The notes below the pieces were generated by a model. That model saw only the letters and a list, made by a program, of their open reading frames with translations. It did no database searches and was not told where the DNA came from. A DNA stretch of 64,000 bases from Vanessa cardui (lineage: Eukaryota; Arthropoda; Insecta; Lepidoptera; Nymphalidae). Numbering within the stretch: the first letter of the stretch is position 1; each line of letters starts with the position of its first letter. Below, piece after piece: positions 26,501 to 36,800 of this stretch. The position numbers were made by a program, and so were the translations under genes. The stretch lies in the NCBI RefSeq assembly GCF_905220365.1, contig NC_061154.1, positions 14,694,001 to 14,758,000 on the forward strand, given 5' to 3'.

Positions 26501-26716
26501 TTTCACTTACGCCTACCCGTGGAAAAGGTAAATTCATAATAAAGGAACGGGAAAACAATACACAAGTCTCACCAGTTAATACACTCAATATCTGAAAGAA
26601 ATACAAACCTGAGCGAAACCTTTTTGGCTCAGCACTATTTTGTAAACGGAGCGGTTAATTGCGTCAGCTGAGAGTATAATCGCAAACACTAGATAGAAGC
26701 ACTGAATTCGTGTCAT
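21443..26716 (-). CDS. Secreted pentraxin-domain protein with long disordered tail (complete, 5 exons, 856 aa)
   Basis: Exons 26609-26716, 25948-26053, 24058-24266, 23601-23664 and 21443-23526 join in phase at GT-AG sites to give 856 residues plus stop. Residues 1-19 form a signal peptide (MTRIQCFYLVFAIILSADA). Residues about 25-190 read as a pentraxin/LamG-like jellyroll: FTFCTW (Cys53) and RHICLSYQS (Cys115) match the family disulfide pair and the HxCxSWxS signature, with Trp replaced by Tyr. VIPGGGSVIIGYG and DGEVFGANM match the late strands. The last exon adds about 670 hydrophilic residues rich in Asn, Lys and Ser, with two PPPP clusters and dibasic sites, then a Cys-containing C-terminal block ending LCGFF. 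By family this would be an extracellular, possibly calcium-dependent binding protein; ligand and role are unknown. The ATG is preceded by an acceptor, so the 5' UTR is split. Domain call is firm, function is not. Confidence 0.88.
23601..23664 (-). CDS. Pentraxin-like gene exon 4
   Basis: This 64-base exon between tttacag and gtaata encodes LYGFVIPGGGSVIIGYGITD. The Gly-rich strand corresponds to the GGxxxxGQ stretch of pentraxins. It starts in phase 0 and ends after the first base of a Gly codon. Confidence 0.88.
24058..24266 (-). CDS. Pentraxin-like gene exon 3
   Basis: The exon opens after ttttttttag and ends CAGAGT|gtatgc. Its 70 codons hold VVRLWVDSGGRHIKISMNG and WRHICLSYQSDFGAWALYVDG, the core pentraxin signature region, plus one extra cysteine (LASCEA). 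Confidence 0.9.
24690..24785 (-). repeat. tRNA-like fragment (perfect T-arm), probably a second SINE family
   Basis: The minus strand contains CCGGGTTCGAATCCCGG, a perfect T-arm/B-box with a five-base-pair stem. No matching acceptor stem or A-box was found, so it does not fold as a functional tRNA. It lies in the intron between exons 2 and 3 of the pentraxin-like gene. Confidence 0.55.
25618..25653. repeat. Inverted repeat, 17 bp arms, 2-base loop
   Basis: TTTCATATGAATGTCCA faces TGGACACTCATATGAAA with one mismatch. It lies in the intron between exons 2 and 3 of the pentraxin-like gene. Confidence 0.85.
25948..26053 (-). CDS. Pentraxin-like gene exon 2
   Basis: The exon opens after atttcag and ends TATGTCG|gtaagt. 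It encodes 35 residues plus one base, including REFTFCTWLRFFD, the first conserved strand of the pentraxin fold with the disulfide cysteine. Confidence 0.88.
26609..26716 (-). CDS. Pentraxin-like gene exon 1 (start codon, signal peptide)
   Basis: This exon encodes 36 residues: a hydrophobic signal peptide followed by KIVLSQKGFAQ. It ends CAG|gtttgt in phase 0 and joins FLQYDLETPP of the next exon. The ATG lies 16 bases inside an exon that opens after tttatttccag (ag at 26733-26734), so noncoding exon sequence covers 26717-26732 and at least one 5' UTR exon lies upstream. Confidence 0.85.
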
Positions 26717-27274
26717 ACTAAACTAGTTCAATCTGGAAATAAATATAACTATTTTATTGAGAAAGTATTCTGCTTTATTCGACGAAACAATTTCAAAATA
26801 AATAAGCTAAAACTCTATTTTATTTATGTCTAATATTCATGTTACGATTCAAATTAAAATATTAACAGTTAGATATTCCGAAACGTTTATAAATTGCTTC
26901 GAAAAATACAGTTGTGTAAAATTATTCGTTATAAAATATGCTCAAATATAATATCAACCTATTGTATTTTTATTATAACAATCGTTAAATAAATATTTAT
27001 TATATTATATCCAAAGCTATTATTAATTAAGGCTCATTAAGAGAGCTATACAGAGAAACAGTCATGAAATTGTATATGATCTTGGCTGACGTAAGATAAA
27101 CATGTTCAAATTACATGTACTTAGTGACCTTCATTATATTACTTTTACCGTGAACATAATATGTTATGATGGGGATTAAGAATTGATTAGTTCGTAGTAT
27201 ATAAATAATACTACTGATCATAGGAAAATAAATAATGTTGGCATTAATAGAAACTGCCTATAAATTTAGAATGC

Positions 27275-27540
27275 CTTAGCCTCTTCCCTTCTTGAGAAGA
27301 AGTTTAGAAGCATATCCACCATGCTTCTCCAATTCTGGTTGAGTCGATTCACATGTGGTAGAATATCATTGAAATTATGTGCATGCAGGTTTCCTCATTA
27401 TGTTTTTCTTCGTCGCCAAGCTCGAGATGAATTATAAACACAAATTAACTAAAAGAAAATTCAGTAGTGCTTGCCTGGGATTGTACCCGCAATCATCGAT
27501 TAAGATGTACGCACTCTAACCGCTGAGCCATCTCGGCTCT
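27275..27540 (-). repeat. tRNA-derived SINE
   Basis: Minus-strand copy with CATGCAGGTTTCCTCATTATG, TGCTTGCCTGGGATTGTACC and CTCTAACCGCTGAGCCATC. Near full length; the B-box is mutated. Confidence 0.85.
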
Positions 27541-27589
27541 TTTAGCATTACGTATGCCAACGTTATTTATTCTCAATTGTCGCCAGCGG

Positions 27590-27772
27590 CTTCAATCGTG
27601 ATGCAAAAGTTGGTAGTCAGGGGTTGTTAGTCATAAAAAGTAGCATACGTCCTCAGAGGTCAAGATTGGTTCATAACAAGTTTCGTCAAATACGATTCAA
27701 TGGTTTGGCCGTGAAAGAGCAACAGATCAAAAGGCAGAGTTACTTTCGCATTTTTAATATTAGTCTAGTTTT
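27590..27772 (-). repeat. Interspersed element, same family as at 1.65 kb
   Basis: Minus-strand copy: GTCCTCAGAGGTCAAG, GTTTGGCCGTGAAAGAGCAA, GGCAGAGTTACTTTCGC and ATTTTTAATATTAGTCTAG. It sits directly beside a SINE and a second copy. Confidence 0.75.
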
Positions 27773-27825
27773 CCCAATTAAAAATATTTTATTTAAATAT
27801 TTTAAATAATTATAGTGGACTAAAA

Positions 27826-28000
27826 GTCGCATGCGGCTTCGCACGCACTCTTAGTTTGTTGGTCACACTTTTAGTTTGTTGGTTGTCACGTGTTAGGCAA
27901 AAAGTCCTTTCATGAAGTTCAAGTGCTTCGTCGTGGAAGAGCGACAGACAGACAGACAAACAGATCTGTTTTTCACATTTATAATTTTAATATAGACACA
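27826..28000 (-). repeat. Interspersed element, same family, adjacent second copy
   Basis: GCATGCGGCTTCGCACGC, TTGTCACGTGTTAGGCAAAA, GACAGACAGACAAACAGA and TTCACATTTATAATTTTAAT. About 50 bases separate it from the previous copy. Confidence 0.75.
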
Positions 28001-28287
28001 TTATATATATAGACACCAACTCCTCAAAAACACATACTATAATAATAATTTCTATGACAGATCCGATCAAAACCTATCCAAAATTATAGATTGTTTTAAT
28101 TAGTTATCTTCATCTATATAGAAAATATAGATGTTTGGAATGTCAATGCTAAACAGTATTTTAGTTTAATTGTATTTATTTGACCCGAACGAAGCCGGTT
28201 GATCTGCTAGTATCGTATTATTTTAATGCATGCTGTAAATACCTGTTAGTGAAAGTGCAATAATTCTGGTAATCTCAGTAGCTATAT

Positions 28288-28333
28288 ACTTATACTGTTC
28301 AATTATATATACATACAATTGAACAGTATAAGT
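28288..28333. repeat. Perfect inverted repeat, 17 bp arms, 12-base loop
   Basis: ACTTATACTGTTCAATT and AATTGAACAGTATAAGT are exact complements around ATATATACATAC. Confidence 0.92.
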
Positions 28334-28587
28334 GTTTGATTAATGTTTAAGGTTTACAAATCTAACTGATAATCAGTAAAAGTGACAGTGACGTGACCTT
28401 AGAAAAGGGGCGTCTAGTGAACGTATATTTATATAGCGTGACATAATTTATGTGTCGTTAGATACAGCCACACTCGCTTACAAAATTTAACAAAATGTTT
28501 TCGAATTGAAAGTTATGACAGAATTAAAAACTTTAAGGTATTGATAAAATAAGCACTAAAATAAAAAAAAAATAAAAAAAAATTTAC

Positions 28588-28830
28588 AAATGTCCTACTG
28601 GACAAAGACTTCCTTATTTATTGAGGGAAAGTCTTGGATACTTTTCCTTTGCCGGTAAAATAATCATGTGGCAGATTACCACTCGATACATGCAAGATTC
28701 CTCACGATATTATCCTCAGCCTTTGAAAACCAAATCCAAAAAAATACATGAAAGCTAACCATTGCCTTTGTTTGAACTAATAACCTTCAGTTATGTTTCA
28801 CGTGTTCAAACCACTATTCATAATGATACT
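28588..28830 (-). repeat. Highly diverged copy of the tRNA-derived SINE
   Basis: The order of weak matches is preserved: TACATGCAAGATTCCTCACG, CTTTGTTTGAACTAATAACC and GTGTTCAAACCACTATTCA. An old copy. Confidence 0.6.
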
Positions 28831-29172
28831 ACTTAATCTAAATATTATTACTTTGAAATAAATTCTCAAGCAACATTGAACGATGCATTGTATATGTTAA
28901 ATAAAATAAAGACACAGTGACATAATGATTTCTAAATAGAGGAAGTCCTTGAATCACATTGGGTTTAACTGGAGAAAATGAATGAGCCTTAAGTAATAGC
29001 ATAGGACGAGATTAGAAGCCCGAACCTTATCAATTGCTTGACCTCAATCATTAAACAATACGAGACACGAAATAAGACGTACTATTTATTACTTTTAATT
29101 TCGACATAGATTATTTTAATTCAATATAGATTAGATCGAATACATCAAAATAACAACTTAAAAAAAACTAAC

Positions 29173-29290
29173 CTCTTATTCTCATCGAAAATTTTCTTAT
29201 ACTAACCACAAGATCGGTCGATTACACTAATGTCTTTTGATCGTGCTTTCTACTGGCTGACAAAGTAACGACTGACATCTCTGCCAAGCG
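29173..29290 (-). promoter_or_regulatory. Candidate 5' noncoding exon or promoter of the pentraxin-like gene
   Basis: On the minus strand a less AT-rich block ends in GAATAAGAG|gttagt followed by a T-rich tract. It includes a TCAGTC initiator-like sequence. It lies about 2.4 kb upstream of the acceptor before the start codon, which requires such an exon. The choice is inference from spacing and a donor-like site only. Confidence 0.22.
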
Positions 29291-30680
29291 ATGTTTAACA
29301 GTTATTGTTATTAAATTGTTTGTAAACCGCGAAAAATCTCTACGAATACATTGTTGCAGGGTGACTGTATCGAGTGTTATAATACTAGTGCTTTCTCGTT
29401 ACTTCGTTCGCTAATATCAAGCACACTTGGGTGAGGTCAAGATGAGCTTATGCGTGCTAGAGGGCTTAACTCCCTATCAGCCTTACTCGTACTAAATTCA
29501 AAGATATTAAAACATATTATAATTAATACGTAAAAAAAATGGACACGCTATTAATCATAATTCCTCACATATTTTATAATATAATTAAATATATGTATCA
29601 ATATTTAAATTTCGAATCGATCATTTTTTTAAAGCATACATCGACTTTAATAAAAAAAAAAAACATGAAGCCCGCCCGGAAAGTGTGATACATCTAAATT
29701 GATGGATTTTGTTATATGTAATTTAGAATAAAAAAACAGAGCTTCGTTCACAAAACAAGTATATTTTGTTATTATTATACTAATATATAGCAAACATACT
29801 AGCGCCACAGTACGTTATAAGCCAGCGAAATATAGAGACGTGGTGAAGAGAACCATGGCGGTTTAAGAGAAAACGTATCGTTTGACGTCACGGAATCCGA
29901 TTTGTACTTAAAGAACATCTTTATGAAAAGATCGTGAACGTCAAAAAAACCTCGGCGGCATATTTACGTTATGCAAATCATTTCAATATGATCCTCATTG
30001 CTAAAATATATTTACTGTAAATTTAAATAAATCATACAATTTAAATTTTCGAATGATTAAATTTAAATAAATTAATTAGCATATTATATATAGATAGCTA
30101 CGAAGCTTATCAATTCGGATGATATTTATCTTTTACGATTGTGTTTCGGGATATCTGATCTGATATCTATCTGATTGATTAACATTATTATATTCTGACA
30201 TTTTTACTTGTTCCTGAAAACAGACACATCAGACATAAAATATCACCTAAGGAGGTAGGAGTGGTATCGACGGGATCAGCAAAGTTTAAGCACTATGAGC
30301 ACTAATTCTTGAGGCCAGTGGTGACTACTTCCCGTATGACTTATTGCGAGTTCAGTCCCGATTTATAACTAGGTACTATAAAAAAGGGTAATTCGAAATT
30401 ACTATAACATTTACAAATATCAACCCATATAGTTAAATCGTGACGAAACGCCCAATAAAGGTATTATGTCCAGTGAAGGTGTGTCTGTTTAGTCGGGTCC
30501 TATGTAAATAGTGCCGCTAAAAAACATACACAAACAGATACTATCGTCCGGTAAATATGTATCAGATCGGATTAGTGTGAATGTGCTCTATTATTAATAT
30601 TTTTCCAATAATTACTTATTACATATAGTAGATTAGAATTAAGGTAAAATACGTTTTAAATTTTAATAATTTTGTTTAAG

Positions 30681-30807
30681 GTGAAAGCTCCAGCTTACTA
30701 TATGGGAGGTCCTGCTCCGAGCACTCTACCCCGCGGCGGAGCTGTCTTGAGGGCCTACTCCCCAGCTGCGCCCCCTGTGCCGGCTGACCGTACGAAGCAA
30801 AATCCTT
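30681..30807 (+). CDS. p140Cap-family exon a
   Basis: The exon opens after ttgtttaag and ends AATCCTT|gtaagc. It encodes 42 residues beginning VKAPAYYMGGPAP, a Pro/Ala/Tyr-rich linker. The 5' edge is the least certain because the acceptor is weak. Confidence 0.7.
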
Positions 30808-33800
30808 GTAAGCAAATTCACTTTCGCATACACCAAAAAGTTCCCACTATGGCGTAATTACTGACATAGATTTTTAACGAATTTCCGCCATTACCAAATT
30901 ATACCGACATTATTTTTAGTTCACTGCATAATGCACGTGTTTCTTACGACTTAATGAGATCCGGCGTAGACCAGTTTTTATAGGGATTTTTTTCTAAAAA
31001 CTGTGTGTGTAGGTCCCTCTGCGCCACCAAAACCAGTGCGCTCGTACGTTCCGGGGGGCGGCTCAGAGCGCTGTTTCCCCTTCGCCGGAGCTGATTGTCC
31101 CCGTGGTACCGATCAACTGTACTCTATTCCTGGTAACCCCGGCCTCCTCCTGTCGACGTGTTTTTTTTCGCTTCAAAAATCTTATTTGCTTGAAGCTTTT
31201 TATTCTTTGAGTGTCGTGTTAACAGTTTTGATACGAAAATCGACTCCTCTCTACTGATTCCACTCAAATATTAACTTAATTGATATTAAGTACACGTTAG
31301 ACGATGACTCTGTAATGCTATGTTTCTAAAACCTTTTTTTTATTCTTAACTTTTTTTGTCATAGTGAATAATTAGGTTTTAGTTGTAAACGCTATATTTT
31401 ATTCTTAGTAATGCTTTAAAATGATTCAATATGAACTTTGGCTCAATTAAGTGCATATACATATTCCAACTTGTTGATTTATAATATATACCAGCTGTAT
31501 TTATAATAATATTCAATTATGAGAATAGTTACAAACGAAAATTGTCATTCTTTGTTTTCCTTAAACACACTTTTACTCGTAGAAATGTTTCAAATTACGA
31601 ATAAATCTGGGCAGCGTTCGTAAAGTGACACAATGCTTTGTCTTCTTCTTCGGCATATGAAATTGCTGATGACAGAAAGAGATGAATCGTTCTGTAACTA
31701 TTTCCGCTATACGACGTTTATTAGCGAGACCGTTTTTAAAGTTAAGCATTTACTAACACAGTTTATAGAGAAAGAGTTTTAATTGTACATTTTTCATTTG
31801 TAATCTAAATTTCGATTAAGGCTTTGCTCTTTTCGCTTTCCTCTCTCTTATTACGTCCTTCAATTTATTCATTCAGCTTCAAATACATTTAATGTTGTTT
31901 ACTTGGTGTACCACAGTTTACTTCAATTTTATCACGTTATATCCTTAGCTTTTTCTTAATTACATCGTTAATGCAATATTAATAATAATTTCGAATTTCG
32001 ATTAATTATATACGTGACGTTCTCATAAAAATGTATTTCGTACAGCGCATTCTGGAGATGGATACATGTCTTCGCCTGAGCGCGTCATCGCCCCCCGGCC
32101 CTACGAAGACCCTTATTACACCCAATTCCTAGGATCTGCTGCCAGGCCGTCTATTGCTCCGGTCATCGACGAAGAGGCCAAGTAAACACATGTTCACAAT
32201 AGTATTAAATATCAATTGTAATATTTTTCATTTACACGATGGTAAGTAATTTTACAACTATATTGCCCGTCCAGTGATTTTATTCTTTTCGTCCTCAAAA
32301 AACTATACAAACAATAATTACACAATTAAATAATTCCCTAATTAAAATAATTTTCAATAATATCGATATATTTTCCAGTGAAACGGTCATAATTGACGAC
32401 TCGTACCAGATGTATGGAGTAAACCCGATCACCACAGCTCCGCGACCTATGCCCCGACCCCCATACGACGCCAGGTGATAACTTTACCTTCTAAAATAGG
32501 AAATATCGTACACGATATATTGTATTATAAATACGATTACAAGATGCATAATTATTAAATGATTTGAAGTTCTTTATACAGATAAATTTTCATCTTGTAT
32601 GCTGTGCGATATTGTGGCCACAATGATAGGTGCTCTGCGACTTATTAGCTAATGGCGACAGTAAATTGCTTAAATAAAAGTTTTATGTGGCTGCTTTTAT
32701 AGGTTCACGCACTAATATATTCTTTTATAGGATTGGTCCACCAATTGACGATATGCAACGCCTTCGCGTAGAAAACATGGAGCGCCAGCTCGCGAATCTT
32801 ACAGGGCTTGTACAAAAAGCTCTGCAGGTTCCGGGCACTTCTGCAGCAGCATCAGCCCCTCCTGCGTCGCCGAGGCTGGATTACCAGACCTATACTACAA
32901 GACCTGCTGGTCAGGGTAAGAATATTTGATTATTTTCAGGAATAATATCTAACGCGCATATGCAGTGTTACCATATCGATGGGCTTCTTTTACCGGTCAG
33001 CATCCAGCATAATATAAAATAAAATATCTTCGATCTCTTGTGGACATTCGATTGCGGATGATATTTCTGAATTTCTATTTTATCAAAGTAGTCAATCTAC
33101 ATTTTAAATACATACATTTTTAATTAGTAACGAATTAACCAAAATACTCCACATATTTTCAATTCTGTAACTGTCAAAGCCTTAGTGCGTTAATATGGCT
33201 TGCGTTTCCTGTACTCAGATGCCGATCGATTGGCCAGCAACGAGAGACCTCCCAAATTAGGGAGGGACAGATTTCGTAAGTGTGAATGATCGCGGCCAGA
33301 TAATTGCCGATGCATTGCTAATGCTCAAAATTTTAGATGACAAAAAAAAACAATACAAAAAAAAAATTATAGATCATGTTTATACATTTATGCATTTTGT
33401 ACTATTTATTCGCCAAATGATAAATGAATGCTTATAATAGAGTTTGTAGTTAACGAAGGTACGAAACCGCAAATTACGGGCACCACCACATTCTATTAGT
33501 GAACGAGTAAATGTGTAGTCCTAATACTGAGCTTCTTCCGCGCCTCTCGGAATGTGGCCAGGGAAAGTGACGCTTTCACTCCACCAACATGCATCATATA
33601 CGCGTCATAGCAATTCGGGAAAATTTCTATTGGACGAAATTTACATTAGCAATGCATCGAGCAGTCCCCATACATCACGCCGAAAGTGCTGCTTGCTTGC
33701 TGACTCGTGTGATTTTATTGTTTTCAGCCTTTTCTAATGTAAATTGTTTATACAGAGTACTTATCATCCGCAGCGTCATTGTTTCTGTCAGTTTCATTCA

Positions 33801-36800
33801 TTATTAAATCAAACTCCTTGATCATAACCGTTAGTAGACATAAATCGTTGACTTTATCATGCTGCTACTAAAATTGCAAAACGTAATGTTACGTACGCTT
33901 TACGAGACAGACATGGTATGATTTATTAAAATTTGAGTTGATTTTAGTAACAATCAAGTTCGACCGACAGCATTATTTTTGTTTTGTTTATTAGAATAGT
34001 AAAATAGCTTCGAAGTATTACACCGTATCCCTTGTCAACAGCATGTAAATATTTTTTTTATTTTGATTACTTTCTTTAATTAGAATACGGATATTAGTTA
34101 CCTACCTATAAACTTTGTAATTTAATTTTCCTTATTTCGCGCACGTCCATCACATCGTCTAATATATATATATAATATATATATACAAACATCGACTTAT
34201 GAACATATTTTAATGATTACGCTTTTCTTAGTCTTACACAATATTTCGTTTCAGTGATTGGTTGAATTTGATAATTAATTTTGTAAAAACATTGGTTATA
34301 GACCTCAATTTTTCTGCAAATTTAGTATCGATTTTTCCAAATTATTGCACGTTTGCATTAAAAAGGCACTTTAAGCCATCTCTCGTATGAACTTTGAACA
34401 GTATTACACCATTACGGAAACTGTCGTAAATTTTTCATTAGTTTTGTTGACCTATTTAAGTCGATTTTCTTTCCTGCACACCCCTTTATATTCATAAATT
34501 TAAATTTGTTATTTCAGAGAAGTCTGTCTCTTTTGAGAAATCGGTATCCTTTAGTGATGACCCACCAGATATGAACTCTCCCAAACAACATTCTCCACAA
34601 CATTCAGGTATGCATTTGTGAAATATAAATAAAATATGTTTATTAAACAAGCGCTTCAACGGAGTTGGATTTGTAGTGGTTATTTAGCAACATTAGTAGT
34701 TGGAATGGAAGTAAAGTATTTCATAGACCGGTGTTGGTATTCAAGCTCCCTGTTCTAGTAACGTATGATATACCAATTGTCCTCTTCGCGCTTCAGCGCT
34801 TTTTCCATCAGTTTTAGTATCACTCCTTACTTCATCAACCAGTTTTGTCACTTACAGTTGATGATGATTCGTGGAACATCGTCGTTTATCCTTAAGGAGG
34901 ACATTTCTTAATATTACGTAGGTCTTTTCTCCAAATATTGGACTTTCAAATTTAGGAGTGGTTTTCTCTCATCGAAGTATGCAAACTGTCAATATTCCTC
35001 ACTACATATATCCATGGTACATTCGATTCATTATGAATTCTTTACATCTCCGATACTTCGTTTTTTTTTTTAAATTCATATACAATGTTGCATCACTCTA
35101 CATTACTATAACATATATATATATTTATTTATATATACTTATAATCAGTGGCTGAGAATGAAGTTAATGCGCATACGTATAAATCTGATTCTGTCAAAAT
35201 ATAACAATGAATGAGATTTAACAAAGTTCTTCATGTAACATGCTTAGTTATTACTAACTTACTAAACTAAATTAATACGAATAAAACTTAGAAGATCGTT
35301 TGCAATTTCATATTATTTTCACAGATAAATCAAAAAGGTACCTTAATATTAAAATCATGGGCAAATGTTATATGCGCGTTCTGTTCATTCTTTAGCCGAA
35401 TCTCTTTACTAAAAAATCTGTCTTCTTTTTGTAGTTAAGATCATGACCACAACCATAATTCTTGTAATTGATTTCTTTCCGCTTACTTCTTTGCCATAAC
35501 CAGCCGATACCAAACCAACAAAACCTGCAATCAAGTCATCAACTTTACCAAGGACGTCATCTCAAGGTAACTTTTTGAAATCCGTTTACACGAGTTTATT
35601 TGAAGAGCCTTACTAACTATAATGCTTTTACTCGTTTTGCGAAGCTATATTGGCTTGATAAATTAATTATTAGCATGAAATACCAAATCACTAATTAATG
35701 GATTTCAAAAATATAATTGAATATTTACAGATTTAGCTTAGTTATTGCTTTAGGCCATCGGGAACTTCTATATATGAATATGATAACTTGTAATCTAGTA
35801 TATAGTTTGAAATCTCGATTACGGTCGTTTTCAATACAATTAATGCACGGAACTTATTATTTTTCTTTTCAAATATTCTCCTAGAACGTGATCGGCTTAA
35901 GCCAGCACCGCCACCAAAGCCGGCTGGTCTAGTGGGACAGCAACTGAATCTGGTGCCGCAAAGGACCTACACTCTGAACGTGAATCCTGACTTTTTCAAC
36001 CAGCTTCGAGTACTTCAGAAGCAAAGTCGCGATCTGAGGATCGAGGTACATAATATTTTTGCAATTAAAACGTATGCATTGCGAATGAAGCCAAATTTAA
36101 TGCGAATTTTAACCAGCATCGCGAACTTGCTCAGCTTGTCGATACTTCACAGTTTGATGTATTAGTATGGTGTATCTTTCACAGACCCGCAATCTACGTC
36201 GTTCGACCCTGTCGCACTCCATACAAATGAGGCAAATGATGGCTGAGACCATTGTAAAAATTGGTGCTATAGCTGCCTCTTTTTGCGATGATGATAACGA
36301 TACAGTATGTATAAAAAGCATATTATTTAACGAAAACCACACATGATTTTTATTATATGTAAATTTTATTTCATTACAATATCCTAACAGCTGACGCGCG
36401 AAGAAGAGATTTATCGTCAAGATATGCTGCTTCTTGAGAACGACTTGTATGAACTAGAAGCCACTGTGGAGCGTCTGCGTGGCCAAGCGGCAAACAGGTA
36501 AAACCTTAACCCTGCCGGTCCGCAATCAGATTTTGTATTGATTGCATGCAAAATAAAAACCATACAATATTCACCTCTTTGTAGTATAAAATTAAATAGT
36601 ATTTCTGAAGTGGTATTGAACTATTTTAGGGAGACTCGCGTCAATATGGCGGATATCGAACGCATTGCTATGGTTCTTTCAAAAAGTAGCAAGACCGTCG
36701 CCGATTGGAAGCTGAAGTTCCCGATACTACAAGAAACTATGAAGGCAAAACTGGCCGCAGAAATGGAGAAGGTAAAATAAATTTAACACTGCAAAATATA

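Larger units (their letters stand above)
26733..30680. other. Spacer between the pentraxin-like and p140Cap-family genes
   Basis: Contains SINE copies at 27.3 and 28.6 kb, two interspersed elements at 27.6-28.0 kb, a perfect hairpin at 28.29 kb and a candidate 5' UTR exon near 29.2 kb. A short GC-richer patch at 30240-30370 has no coding frame. Confidence 0.6.

Noticed and set aside
26376..26606. 76-codon minus-strand frame between exons 1 and 2 of the pentraxin-like gene
   Set aside because: It would need a 17-base intron to join exon 1. Splicing exon 1 directly to 26053 restores the pentraxin fold, so this is intronic.
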